From the NCBI GenBank assembly GCA_004026145.2, contig CP034993.1:7203566-7267565 (forward strand): a DNA stretch of 64,000 nucleotides, given 5' to 3'. Origin of the DNA: Takifugu bimaculatus (lineage: Eukaryota > Chordata > Actinopteri > Tetraodontiformes > Tetraodontidae). Each line of letters starts with the position of its first letter. Position 1 is the first letter of the stretch. The notes beneath the pieces are model-generated. The model made no database searches. It was given only the letters and a program-made list of their open reading frames with translations, and was not told the origin of the DNA. Made by a program: the position numbers and the translations under genes. Shown here piece after piece: positions 12,742 to 25,659 of this stretch.

Positions 12742-15700
12742 CATCCTCCTTCTGCCTGAAATCATTAAGCATCATTTTCCTTCACATCTGCTTAACTTTT
12801 ATCGTGCTTTTCTGTCATCAGCTCAAAATCCCTGTTGGTTTTCTACAACTATGGAACCTTCATTATTCAGCCGGCCAAACACGTTAATGTCTAGCAACAA
12901 CTACAGAAAAATAAAGGAAAATGAAAGGCAGTATGTACATGCATGAATAACATATATCTTTCCTATCATGTCTGAACATTTCAATTACACATTCCATACA
13001 TTTTCTATAACCAATTCAACGCCGTGTGTAAAAATATGATTAAAGGACTGTGTGTAAAATAGGATTCCTTTCAGTAGAAAGTGTAAATTATGCACCAGGG
13101 AGATTAGTTAAATTAAACCCAATTTAATTTCAGCTGTGCTGTCCAATTTGCATATCCTGTACCTAAAAGATAGGAGGACTGACCTCTTACCCGTCTACAG
13201 ATGGAATCATCAAGGATCAACTGATGCATCAAATGCATTTTGATTTTCCTTTTTTCCAGTATTAAGTAGCTTTTAATAAAGTCTTAATTTCCTTGCGACA
13301 TCATTATTATCCTTTGATACCAACGTGGCATCTGGCAAATGTGAAAGCACAAGCAGATAAGAACTCCTAATGAATATGGCTGACTGTATGACAGATTGTG
13401 ATAAAAGAGTGGGGCTGTGACAATTATCGCAGAGACAGAGCATGAGGGCATTTGACAACGTGGCAGGCCCGCACTTGCTAATTGCAAAGCTGCTCCTACA
13501 TTCCCACTATCTCCCAACCATTACTATTCTTTTATGTGCAAACACATTTTTTTTTTTACACTCCTATAATTTCTCACCCATCTATGAGACTATGATGTAA
13601 GGCAGACATTTTATATAGCAGTTAAAGGAATGTACTGATACATAACACAAGACCTGTAACACTTCTCCACCTACACATGGTGAGAAACAATCTAAATCGC
13701 TTCATTTCACAGTGGTGTCAACTCCTCCCCAGCACCACCTGTCATCAGGATATTTTGCAGCAATATCAGAGGAAACACTTAGGAGATTGTGTGAGCCGTG
13801 TGCTTTCATCAGTGTCCCTTAATTAAATCTACCTATCCCCAGGCTCCCTCATGATCTCTGCAAATAAAATACAGAGTAAACACACCTAATTAAAGAAGTT
13901 AAAACACAAGCTGTACAGGTTCTGTCTCTATGTCATATCTGCAGAGACTCTGCAGAGCCCAGTAATTCCTCCCCGGCTTGCAGTCAGTGCAGGCTAAAAT
14001 CATGTGTCATTAGTAAATTACACAGGTGCCAGACTGAGTTATCATCTTGAGTATGAAAAGCTTCATAATAACCTAAGGAGGTGCTTCTAAAACGGTCCTA
14101 TCTTTTAAGCTAAATGAACACGCCACACTGATATGAGATTATCCAGCTTTAGAGCAGACACTGTTGCCCTAAGGCCTGTAGCCAGTTTATGATGCACTAT
14201 TTTCCTCTAATCTTTCTCAACCTCGGCAAATGCAGGTAAGAAGAAAAGACTTTAAAATAATAGCAATAAAAAAATAAATCTGATACACATTTTACTACAT
14301 TTTGTGGATTTTTATATAGATCAGAGTGTTGGCCCACATAAGATCAAATTCATTTCATCAGTTGATTCATAAAGGAACATAATGTATAGAACAACTATGT
14401 TTTGCAATCACATGCGGGTCACTGTAGGTGATACCAATGGATGTCATTTATTTCACAAGTTAGCACAAATTATAGAAAGTTGGGGGTTCAGCGGCACAAT
14501 TCCTCTTTCCGGAAACACGTATCGACTTCAGTCATGCTGGAAAAACAAAGTACAGGAAAAAAGTCATCTAAAAAAAGACAAAAATAGCATAAATATGTAG
14601 AAAAATATGGTTTCTTGTTGCCTTGGCTGAGATGTGAAGATTGGCACGTGAATGTTTTAACCTGGTAGTTCCATTTTACTATCATGTTTACTCCTGTTGA
14701 GCTTCATTGCTCAACTTTAGAGAAGAAATAATCCAAACAACAACAAAAAAACTGCTAAAAGATGACTCACAAATGCTGAAACAAACCTCTTTATTACCAT
14801 AGCATCTCATTAAAAACACATGATGATACACTAAAGTAATCTTGCCTCACCAACATTTCTAAATTGTGTCAAACTTATTTTGTTCTATTGCAATATGAAT
14901 AAAATATTACGTCAGGCTAAAATCATTTAATTGTGTGAGCTACAGATGTGTTGTCAGTGTATTGCGCACACTGTTAATGCCTCAAGTGTGTGTCTGTCCA
15001 ACACTTATCTCTCCAGGACTTATAGGACCTAATGAGAACAGCTTGACAATGTGAGAGTACCTGAAGCCCGAGGCTCTGTCGTGGGACGAGTAAGCCATTA
15101 GACCTAGCCCCAGGGCAAAAGTCTCTGAAAAACTGGAGAGTTCTGCAAAACCACTTTATGACAACATTTCCATGCAAGGACAGATACAGTTGGTATTTAC
15201 AGCAGACAGGATGAGGCTGCTTGGTCCTGATACTGCCACTGCAGAGAGCAGCAGAACTACGCGGACCTTTCGAAACCCGATGCCGAAGTTGGTCAGAAAA
15301 AGTCCGAGATTTGACACTGACATACAGTAATCCTTGTAACACGCATGCGCTGGTGTCTTGGAGAGACAAAAGTAATGGGCCTTCCACCGGTAACATGACT
15401 CTGGGTTAGGAAGAAGAGCTGCAGACGGCCGGGTGTGTCCAAGTTCATCCTTCTCAGCCAGACACCACTATTGTGCAGCTCATTGTCTTTGCATGATGGG
15501 TCACCCAGATAAATCCTCTTAGCGCTCTGCTAACAGACACGCAGACAAACGATAGCCCTGGGAGCGTCGGTTTTCCAGTCAAAAATAAACATTAGTTCAT
15601 TTGATGAGTATAGCTGTAAATGATGCTGATGTCTTGATGGTGTGAGTAGTAGCATTATGTTGTGATATTCTGCTGATAGACCGGGTGAATTAGCTTGGCG

Positions 15701-17739
15701 TAGCTCAGAATCATGCTAATGTCACTTCACGGCTAATACCGATGTGAAAAAGTTTGAAAATCAATTCCGACCCATCCGCAGGTCTTTAACAATGTGCTCT
15801 TCTGTTCTAGACAGTTCTCAGGAACAACGGATGCACTAGAAATGCACGACACTTGTGTCAGCGCGACCTGCCCTGATCGGTTCCTATTGTGGTCGCAGTA
15901 ATGTAGCACAAACGTGGAAAACCACAAAGGTGCACGGCTGACGCTGGACAGACTACAGTTAATACTATAATAGAACTCAAAAGAAGCGTAACTGGACTTG
16001 AATGTCCAGCCAAGCACAGTGCGTAACTTCCTCAGCAACCGTCCACAATATAAACCACAATTTAAAGAAGGAAAAAATAAAAAAAAACAATTGATTAGTA
16101 CTCTTAAATGCTTGAACACTTTAGATACTTGCTCCTGTGACAAGGAATTACTGGAATTACTGTAATAATGTAATGTATTTAATAATGTATTTCTCCTAGC
16201 AGTTAATGGCAACACTAATGATCTTATAATATCTTAATACTTCAGTGATATAATTATACAGGAGTCATTATAGACTCTGGAGATATCTGTTTTTATTTAA
16301 CTCTGAGGAATACAAAAAACAATATAGGTAAAAGATTTTGTGGGAAAGAGACTTTTTCAAGCGAAATTTTTAACAGAAACATAAACAAAATAAAGGTTAA
16401 TGTGGAAATACTAAATGGAACAATTCCTCTATGTCTTTTAATAGTTTACTTGAACAAAGAAAGTGCACACCCCTTTTCAGGATTTCTCTTTACAGCAGGG
16501 AGGGACACTGGAAACCCGATGGGTTTACATATGATTATTTAGATGATTAATCTGCCAAATGTAACATCAAAATGAGTAAAAGAGTTTTTAAAAGTAGACG
16601 CATAAGTAGAAAATTATCCAGACTGGTTTTTTTAGCTTTATAATGAAAACAATCGAACATAAACAAATGAATGCCAAAGCCTCAGAATTGTATCTACAAC
16701 TCATTTATTTTGGCATGAAATTAACTATTACGGGACATCATCCAGTGGATGGCCAAATCAAATGCTCATCATCGATATCCTACTTATGTAATAGAACTAC
16801 GGTATTGACATGAATTTGTATTCCTCTCCTGTCTGCAGCGATAACGCAGGTGAGATTTAGAAAAGACTAAAGACATTAAATGGGAAAGTTGAAGTTAACT
16901 TTTCCCATCTTTTATCTAAAAAGGTTAAGAACGTTGGCTGATGGCCACACTTGGACTCTTTGGACCACGTTAGAGTTATTCAAAAAGGCGTGAAGCGATT
17001 TCCAACATTTGATCGCCCCGGTAGCGAGCAGGAGGGCCCGGCTCAAAGGGAGATTGTGCGAAGATTACACTCATGACATTGTCAAATATATTAGCTTGAC
17101 AGCTAGATATTCCAATTTCTTTACCACTGAGCCATGTAGATTTTTCAGAGTGCAGACACGTTTAAGTACTTCTTCACAGCCAATTAAATCAGATACTACT
17201 TAGATTTCCATATTTATTAACCTGTGGGTTAATATTTTTTGTAATTTTAATGACTCTGGGAAGACTAATAGAAGGGTTTTCCTATGAAGACAGCAGTCAG
17301 GGTCATTTAGAGAGTGGCAGAACTAATCACTCGACGTCAGCTTGAATCTGCCTTTACATTCACTGTAAAGATCATTGGATGATTTACATGTGCATGGAGA
17401 TTATTTCAGGTTAGTAAAAGGAGAGATTAGGAGTGGCGATGAGCCGCAGGTACCTAAAGTGTCGGGAAAATTCAGTCATACCTGAGCCAAAGTCAGATTA
17501 TTAAAATGAAGGCTGTCCAATATTTCAGAGAGCTTAGTGAAATGGTGCAAAGTTCAACTATTTTATGCATTATACCACAAATTATTTTTCATTTCGCACG
17601 CCCACACCTGTGGGCTCCTCTTCCTTTCCTCTATCATGTGTGATGTGAGGCCACCACTGAAGTGTGGACAGTAAATAACACCAAGAGAACATTAACCTTT
17701 CCTTGTGGGCTTAAGATGGAGTCTCAATTAATAAGAGTA
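12742..17739. other. Non-coding DNA with possible downstream exons of the RING-CH gene
   Basis: Minus-strand exon-like segments at 12823-12900, 14488-14536 and 15201-15238 have good splice sites and usable phases but no homology support. The 15.0-16.2 kb part is a little richer in CpG. No transposon was recognised. Confidence 0.4.
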
Positions 17740-18200
17740 AATAATCTTTGTGATTACCTTTCGCTGGCCTTTAGCACCCACATAACCTAATTAAACGGAC
17801 CATCCTAATATAAAACCACAACTAATCAAAAGCTTTGCTGAAGCATTGCGGCATGGCTGTGAGAGTTTTCCACACATGCAAACAAACTAAGACCCTGTTT
17901 GTTTATCGAGCAACAATTTAATTAATTAAATCTCTCAAAACATTAAAATTTGTATTGTTAATGGCATCAAATTAAAGTAAATAAAGAATCCTTTGCTTTT
18001 GCAACAATACTAATTAAAGACTATAATTATGATAGATAAGGAGCAATACTCTCCATTGTTGAAGGTTGTTTGATTAATTTAAAATCACAACCTATGGTAA
18101 ACAGCAGTTGAGTTGTTTTGAGTAGAACCAATGACTTTGGCCTTCAAAATGTAATGAACAATCTAATGAAAAGATTGGGAGCTAATTAAACAAATGAGAC
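17740..18200. other. AT-rich block dense in homeodomain/SOX-type words
   Basis: Many ctaattaaa, aattaaag, acaat and cattgtt words surround a perfect 16-base palindrome atttaattaattaaat at 17916-17931. This composition is typical of vertebrate conserved non-coding enhancers. Conservation cannot be tested here. Confidence 0.3.
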
Positions 18201-21200
18201 CACCTTCGGGGGGGTTATGTAGCATGTCAGTGTTTCAATAGGTTGCTCACAAGAGCTGAATAATGTAGAGAGGCCACCTAATATCTATTTTACAAAATGG
18301 ATAATTGGAGAACTCAACAAAAATTACAGTCACTCCGTAACAAGGCTCATCTGTCAACAACTTTACAACTCCACTGTAAACAGCGTGATGGTTTAGCACA
18401 TAGGAATAGCTTAAAGTGTTTAAGTATTTACCAAACCCTCTTAACATACGTAAATTTAAACAATTCTGTGTCAGGGTGTCGTTGACTCTTTCATCCCTGT
18501 AATTTTGCTGTCAATCAGTACAAATTCAGACAGTCCAAGTGAAGAAGTTTTCTGTAAACTTGAATTTTGTGAGGTCAATTAGCACAAAGAAGATCCAGAT
18601 CCATAACATGTCTCTCATTGTTGGTTGCTGTAAATGCAGCCTTGCGTGACATTTTTGAAGGAGGGAAGACAGCTATATACACACATTGCGTGCATGTTGT
18701 TGTTTTCTGGAAATCTTATATTTCCATAACGTCAAAAAACTTTTTAAAAAAGAAAGCAATTCCATATATACGGCTTTTTGATTTTTTTTTTTTTACAGTG
18801 GTTACCCTTTTGAATCAAAAAACTGTCTCAAAAAAAACTTTTTTTCTTTAAATTCTTTTTCAGCAACACCAAATTAAGCTTCATGGTGTTTGCAGGTTGG
18901 AGTTGGTTTAAATAGGCCATAAGAAATCGACTCTGTTTCATCTGAGCATTGAAATGTAGACCGTGTAATCAGTTCCCGTTCACTCGTGGGCCAAGATAAG
19001 ACTGGTTTTATTTGTGTGTAAATCTATGCTGAGAGGCCTCGTTCTTGGCTGTGGTTTAGTAAGCCGTGCCTCCGAGCTATGGCATGTGTGTGCGTTGGTG
19101 TGTGTGTGTGCGTGTAAAGTAAAACTGGTTCTTCACTGGGGTCCACACCCTCTGCCTCAGGATCCTTGTGTAATTGAGAGATGATCTTGCCATCACACAC
19201 AAAGCATGGTCACACCGCCTCAGGACGTGAGCACAATAATCTGAATAACAAGCCAAGGAAACCTCCTGCTCTCACACTGTAAGAATGAGCCAATGTAATT
19301 CGCGGGGGAGATAACGCAAATACACAAATGAATTGTTCAATGAGGGATGCTACCTGTACATGAACTTGCCCCGCAGACCTACAGTCATGCCCCCAAATGC
19401 TTTGTTTCAGTAAAAGTTGAAGTAAAATTCAATACGTACATATATTTTTAATCATCTGCGTCCATGTCTGTTACTTGAGCCTGTTACTGCATTGTGTAGA
19501 AAATCTGTTTGCAAGTTGTCACATGAGCCTCAGTTCCCTTTAATTACATCCATTGTGTAGACATATATGCATACAAATGACTTATTTTAGAAGTGAATGG
19601 AAGGAGTTCATTTTGAAAAACTCCAACAAAACCATTTATTCCCATGAAAACAGCACTTGCCGTATGACAAATGACACTTTAGTCTTATGAATAATTCTCA
19701 AATTCTAAGCAATCAAATTTTAAAGATATCGTAAATCCTGTTTAAATGGCGTCATTCATTACACCGCGGCTATGGGACGGATGCTAATAAAGTGTTGCGT
19801 CTGAAATTGTTACTGACTTTACGCGTGGAAGGCAGAGATTCAGCGCGGGGCTGATGTATGGCGCAGCTGACTGTATGGTGATGGAAGCATCGCCATGGCC
19901 TCGTTAGTATGCTGCTGTAACCCTACAGGCACGGGATGTCAGATTCCCTCAAAATTTACAGCTCCGTTTGGAACCGAATCATTCTGCTCTTAATGGCTGT
20001 GAGAGGCCTCATAATGAAAATACAGACACATGCCTGCAAGGTCCGAGGAAGAAGATGTTGATTAATGGACATGTACATGCGAAACCTCAGCTATGTTCAA
20101 AGTAGGAAAAACCAAATTATTAGCTTCAGTATTCTTATTATTGTTGAAAATAATAATCCGAGCCACTGAATCACTGGTTTTCACATAGATGTCACGTTGG
20201 TAGAAAGATATAGGGCTTTGATTGTGTTGTCAAGGCAGCAAATCTTTCAAATGAGGATGCAGCACATGGTTCTGTATATTATCCTTTATAACTCGTGTTT
20301 GACATATGGCGAAAAGAAAATCAAGTGGAAGGTGAGAGACACAAAGGGGTGGAGCTTTAAACTTCCCAGCTGGTTCCAGTAATGGAAAAACACTCCCTGA
20401 AGTTGGAATTTTATGTCAGAAATTGATAGTAATCTTGCAATCCAAAATGGCTGAGAGCAACACACACATACAATTCAGTTTATATGCTAAGTAGGCTTGT
20501 TTTTTAGCCCTTTAATTACTTTTACAGATGGTACTGCGCTGCTTCTCTCTGTGGATAGTGTTGATTGGGATGCTGTTATTGGATGCTATTAGCAAACACT
20601 GCTAAAAACAACAATGGTATGTCTTTTTTATGCTCATTTTGCACTACTTGTTTTATTTTTTTTTTACAATATTCCACAGCTGGAATATTGTCTTGGATGA
20701 CAAAGCACTCGTAAATCCAATTACCGTTTCCAAAGGTGAACAGAAAGGTGACCATAAAACCAAAGCTTTCAGCAGCATGAAGATAGCTACCGAAAGTGTC
20801 CCAACACTTTAAAACTAACTGTAAATGTGAGAGATGACTGTGTCCATTTCTGATATGATAGATTTCTGTTGGAACAGTCTCTGCCTAAAACTGCACCCTT
20901 CTGCTGCTTTTAAAAAACTAGTTCAGTCTGTTCAGTTTTTAGTTTAGTCAAGGTCACATACCGTGGTTGCATGCACATATTACTCTAACTGAGGATTCCA
21001 AAAGTGTTCTTTGTGGTTGATTGATTACAGTAATATGTTACTGCGCCGTAGCTGTGACACATAGAAGCACATAAGTGAGGAAAGCAGAAACCCTGCTGTC
21101 GTGGTTCTTCTTGATTTTTAATGATTTTGTGATTGATGTGCCTTTCCCCACTTGACACGCTTTAGATAATTGATCAAAAAGACCCCATAGTGATAATAGT

Positions 21201-21390
21201 TTGCAAAAGTTATGAAAATGTCATATGTTCATACCTACTGAATACTTTAAAGACAAGCCATCAATCCATCAATGAGCACACACATCATAAAGCCCAAGGG
21301 TATCTCAACCATGGTTTGCACTATGCATGACATCTTTGTGACATGCAACTCTTTTTAGAAAGAAAAAGTGCTACACTATGCCAGACCCCT
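18201..21390. other. Unassigned non-coding DNA
   Basis: 19.74-20.07 kb is CpG-bearing and non-repetitive, with a conserved-element look. A T run lies at 18.78 kb. No supported gene. Confidence 0.5.
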
Positions 21391-21424
21391 CCCACCACCA
21401 CCACCACACACACACACACCACCC
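21391..21424 (+). repeat. (CCA)n/(CA)n compound microsatellite
   Basis: CCA trinucleotides run into CA dinucleotides. The adjoining dispersed repeat often carries a CA tract at this side (compare 38.9 kb), so this may be part of that element. Confidence 0.85.
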
Positions 21425-21546
21425 TACTTCCCAGTATTTGCAACATACTAAGTACCAAAATACCACAATAATCATTTTACTACCAAAGTGAGGACATTTT
21501 TGCAAGATGGGGCCATTTTAGCCAGTCTCTAGAACTTGAAAGTACT
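21425..21546 (+). mobile_element. 'aaatgtcctcac' dispersed repeat, 5' part
   Basis: The segment carries gtgaggacatttttg and ggccattttagccagtc, words of a teleost dispersed repeat known for repeated 'aaatgtcctcac' phrases (read here in the complementary orientation). It breaks off at the (CAAT)n run of a second element and appears to resume at about 21.8 kb. The family name is not known to me. Confidence 0.5.
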
Positions 21547-21795
21547 CAATCAATCAATCAATCAATATTTATTTGTACAGCGTCTTTAACAATCAAAATT
21601 GTCTCTAGGCCCTCTCCAGAATCCCAGGGCCTGACCCCCAACAAGCAACAGTGGCAAGGAAAAACTCCCCTTTAACAGGAAGAAACCTCGAGCAGGACCA
21701 GGCTCATGTAGGGGGACCCTCCTGCTGATGGGGGGGTGGGTAGAGAGAGAGGAGAGGGTGAGGACAGGTAGAGGAGAGAAGAGGCAGAGATCATA
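21547..21795 (-). mobile_element. Dispersed non-LTR 3' tail with (TTGA)n end
   Basis: Read on the minus strand, the segment contains 'ggtttcttcctgttaaaggg', then 'gagtttttccttgccactg', then 'gctgtacaaataaatattga', and ends in five TTGA units (21566-21547 on this strand). This is a very common teleost sequence, either the 3' tail of a LINE or a SINE sharing that tail. The terminal TTGA repeat is typical of target-primed reverse transcription. No ORF is retained. Confidence 0.65.
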
Positions 21796-21995
21796 AAGAT
21801 ACATTAAATGAGGATTTAGGGTTAAATATAGTTTTAAAGTTGAAGTTGGAATTGGGTTTAGTTTAGAGTTAGGGAATTGGGTGTTGGGAGTTGGTAGGGG
21901 GAGGGTAAAGAGCTTAATAATGTGTTATGTCTATGAAAGTCCCCTAAAAGTGAGAATGTATGGGTGTGTTTAACATAAATTAAGGGTTAGGGTTG
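21796..21995 (+). mobile_element. 'aaatgtcctcac' dispersed repeat, 3' part
   Basis: The G/T-rich run of 'gggttag', 'gaattgggttta' and 'aatgtgttatgtctatgaaa' blocks matches the second half of the family whose first half precedes the TTGA-tailed insertion. A minus-oriented relative is at 38.69-38.91 kb. Confidence 0.45.
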
Positions 21996-23124
21996 ACCCT
22001 TGTCTGGACACTACACATGACAAATGTATTTCAGAGCATATGTAAATGTCGGCGCTGCCTCAGATGCTTCATTCATGCACACTCTGCTAAGAGGGGTAGA
22101 AGCTACTAAGCTACTTAACCACAATGAATTAAGGCTGAACATTTGAACATCTGATACTGAAATTACTGTCATTATGGCGAATTATGGGAGAGCACAATCA
22201 CTGCTTCAGCGCTGTATGAAGACAAAAGCCGACACTAGGGAAAAGGAACCGTTGATTTCAAGGCTGTTAATGATATGTGAACCTCAATCTTTCATTTCAG
22301 CAGCCCTCATCTCCAGCCTTTTTACAGTTGGTCTGTTGTTAGATACTCTAGTTCAATTTCTCGCTCTAGTCTGAGTCCTTAAAACTCTGACCAAAGACTG
22401 GAAAAAAAGGGTTTGGGGTGTTCAAACCATACACCCATGCCTGCTTTGAACAACTTATGTTAGAGTGAAAATCAAATTTGCGTGGACATATGATTAAAAC
22501 ATAAAATAAACACCATATTTTGATGTATCAGTATGGTCCAAAAGATTCAACCTCTTTTACATCAACTATTCGGGGTGAGGAAAAATGGTCAGAGGAGTCC
22601 TGCGGAAAGTAGGCCTGACCATGTTATGTTTTAGGGTGTTTCAACAAGCAATTGGAATTGTAATTCATTCTCTATCAATTTTGGTTTGATTGCCTGGAAG
22701 TCAATTAAAGGAACCTTAATTGGATCAGTCTGAGGACCCTCCTGAACAGGAACGTAAATTAAAAGTGCTTGGGGACACAGGCAGGAACAAAGAGGGGAAG
22801 ATGGAGGTTAAACAAAAAAGGCCAAATATAACAGGAGTTCAAATCTTTTCTTTGAATGACAAAAAGAGTCTGAATGTGCTTTAAATAAATGATATTGGGT
22901 GTTTATTTGGTTTTGCTGACATTAAAGTCATCTGAACACTATTAACCACAAGCATATAGACTTTCTGAAATGTAAATATGCTACAAAGGTTTGATTTGTT
23001 ATTAGTTATATTGACAGAAACTATTTCTATCATATAAATACTCCACTTAATACAGTATATACGGTACAGTACATTTTCGGCCTCATATCCATTGGACATA
23101 TACAACCATGTAGCTGGCAAAGGA
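21996..23124. other. Unassigned non-coding DNA
   Basis: AT-rich; nothing recognised. Confidence 0.5.
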
Positions 23125-23470
23125 ACGTCTGTACCAGGGTTGGACTGGAAACCCTGATGTCAAAGTGGGACACGCCTCCACTGTGGTGATGGATGTGGCA
23201 GTCCCCAGTGACACAGGCCACTGGAACGGGAGAGTGTCTAAGAGAGCAATTGGAGAGGATGTTGGGAGTGAAGACATCGGTGATCCCCTTGATCATTGGA
23301 GCACTTGGGCTGTGACCCTCAAGCTGGAGGAGTGGCTCCGGCAGATCCCAGGACCAGCATCTGAGATCGCTCTCCAGAAGAGTGCCGTGCTAGAAACAGC
23401 TAAGACACTGTGGAGGACCCTCAAGCTCTCAGGCCTCTAGTAGGGGACCCCAGCTTGAAGGAGGAACAGA
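23125..23470 (+). mobile_element. LINE ORF2 extreme C-terminal fragment
   Basis: The plus-strand frame reads VVMDVAVPSD, then after a diverged middle KLEEWLRQIPGPASEIALQ, and ends LWRTLKLSGL-stop at about 23440. These match the last blocks of the same LINE protein family seen at 10.9-11.7 kb. The segment between the first two blocks is shortened. It is a 5'-truncated dead copy whose 3' flank has no clear poly-A. Confidence 0.65.
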
Positions 23471-25643
23471 CCGCCCAGGGAAAGAGGAGATTTTTTATAG
23501 TACTAGCATACACAATGATAAAAAATGATATCTATAAATCGATAAAAAAATGACTCATTATAGTGTAGGTGCAGCACCTTTTCTCGATTATGGCTTATTT
23601 TTTTATTTCTAAATTGGACATTGCAGCAAAGCCACAGTGTGTGTGTGAAAGTTCTTGAACACTGGTAGCAAATACATCTGAGCAGGGAGGTTTTTATGCA
23701 TTGAAAAACCACCCTGGAACTAAATTTAGAATGTAGCTCCTGTCGAGGGAAGAGCCAGAGTTGATCCACAGCTCGTGAAATGTTCTGTTGTAGATGATTG
23801 GCTTTGGAGCAACTGCTAGCACGCGCACACGCACACACCGCACTACCTTAAGGCTATGTTCCATTGTCCTGGGAAAGCATGAGGAGGAATTCCTTTCATG
23901 TGTCATCACATGTCACACGACTGTCCTGACAGAGGCTTAGTGACATGCGAGAGGCCCTGGCGGAATGTCCTGCTTTTAGTCAAATGACGAGTCTGCCAGC
24001 TGCCGCGTTCATCAAAATCAAAGGATAATCTGCTTTCCATATAAAATCAAGTGATGATTAACATTTTTTAAGACGGGAAAGGAAGTGAAAATGTGAGCAC
24101 CTATAAGGAGACGTTTGAAAGACATAGGGCGGGAAAGGTTCACGCACGTTGGACTGTACGGCTGTGTGACAAGACTCAAAGAAACCATTTAAAAATGGCA
24201 TGTCTTTAAAAAGATTTTTTTTAAAAAAGCTGTGCTCGTGTTAGTGTTCCAATATAAAATGTTGATTTTGTCATTTAAAGTTGACACACACACTAACACA
24301 CTATCTCCTAAAATGTATTTTGTTCCCTTCTGTCATTGAAGATTCACATTTACATGTGGTCTATAATATCAAGAGAAAACAAAGATTTATTTTCAGTAAA
24401 AGATATACTGTATATGTGTATGTTTGTAAGTATGTAAGTACATGTTGATTTATAAAATTAGAATCTATATTTATAACCTAAATATTTACTACCCATGCAC
24501 ACTTATGAATTAATTAGGTTTGTCATTTGATGAAATACATACTTTCAGAGTTTCTGAAACTTGCTTAAAAGAATAGAATATATACATAAATAAACATATA
24601 TACATGTATTGATTTATTTTCTGTAATTCCATACACCATATGACATCCAGGCATTGGTTTATTAAGTTGTGTGATTTGGTTTTTGTCCTCTTCACTTAAG
24701 ACATTATCAAAGTCTTTAACTTTGCAATGAGGTTAAAGGTACAGATACTGTATATTTGATTGAAGGTTGGGTGTGTCTCTGTGACATTAACCTGCACATC
24801 TGGTAACTGTGGCAGGGAGCAATGTGTACTGAAGATTATACACGAAAAGGCGCAAATATATGTGGGATTGTATTTGGTGTTGTCATGACTTTTCATGCAA
24901 AACAAGGATTCAGGACAAATGTACATATGAATTTTCTTTTCATCCGTTGTACTAAATACTAAATACGTTGTAAATAAATACAAGGCAGCCCAGCCATGTG
25001 CTACCCTGCAGGACATAATACTGTCCTGGAGGGATAAATGTGTTTTTCTTCACAGCCAGTAAATTGCCACAGTTGCTTTTATGCTTAATAAATCACATGT
25101 TATGCTAAATAAATGTATTTACATTTTCCCCTATCTGTATTGTGTGCAGTCAGGCGGATATGCTCCACTTTGATTATTCGTTGAGTCAAAGATGCTTAAG
25201 AAACATTCAGCAATTACTTTACTTATTTGAACAATGTAGTTTTGCCGGTGATGTCAAGTTTGATTGAAAGCCTTTATTAAACTAATAATCTCTGTTACAC
25301 TCAACCTGGTTCACTGTCAGCTAAGGCGTAATCAGGGCCGAGGAACTGAGCTGTGAATCACTTCCTCTGCCACAAATCCCCACCAATATCTTCTCCACCG
25401 GGCTCCAATCAGAGGCAGCCGAGGCCATTAGGTGGATCTGGACCTCCTTTGTCTATATAATTACACCCTCCTGGACAAACCCAGCACCAGCTAGCTCTCT
25501 GCTATTTGTGGTAATTAGTCCAGAATGTGAGCTGTCAACATGCAAAAATCCTGCCAGTAGGCCCACAATGCCCCGGCCACCCCCACTGTGTTCAACAACA
25601 AGGACCTAGCCTCGGCCACTGGAACGCATTAACTTTCTGCTCG

Positions 25644-25659
25644 CTCTCTCTCTCTCTCT
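25644..25659 (+). repeat. Short (CT)n tract
   Basis: Eight CT units followed by a T run. Confidence 0.85.

Noticed and set aside
14974..15396. 140-codon minus-strand frame
   Set aside because: No recognisable domain or biased composition; only a short splice-bounded part in another frame is kept as a candidate.
23503..23838. 111-codon minus-strand frame behind a fair acceptor as a terminal exon
   Set aside because: Cys-rich but unpatterned, with a weak upstream context; less convincing than other 3' candidates.
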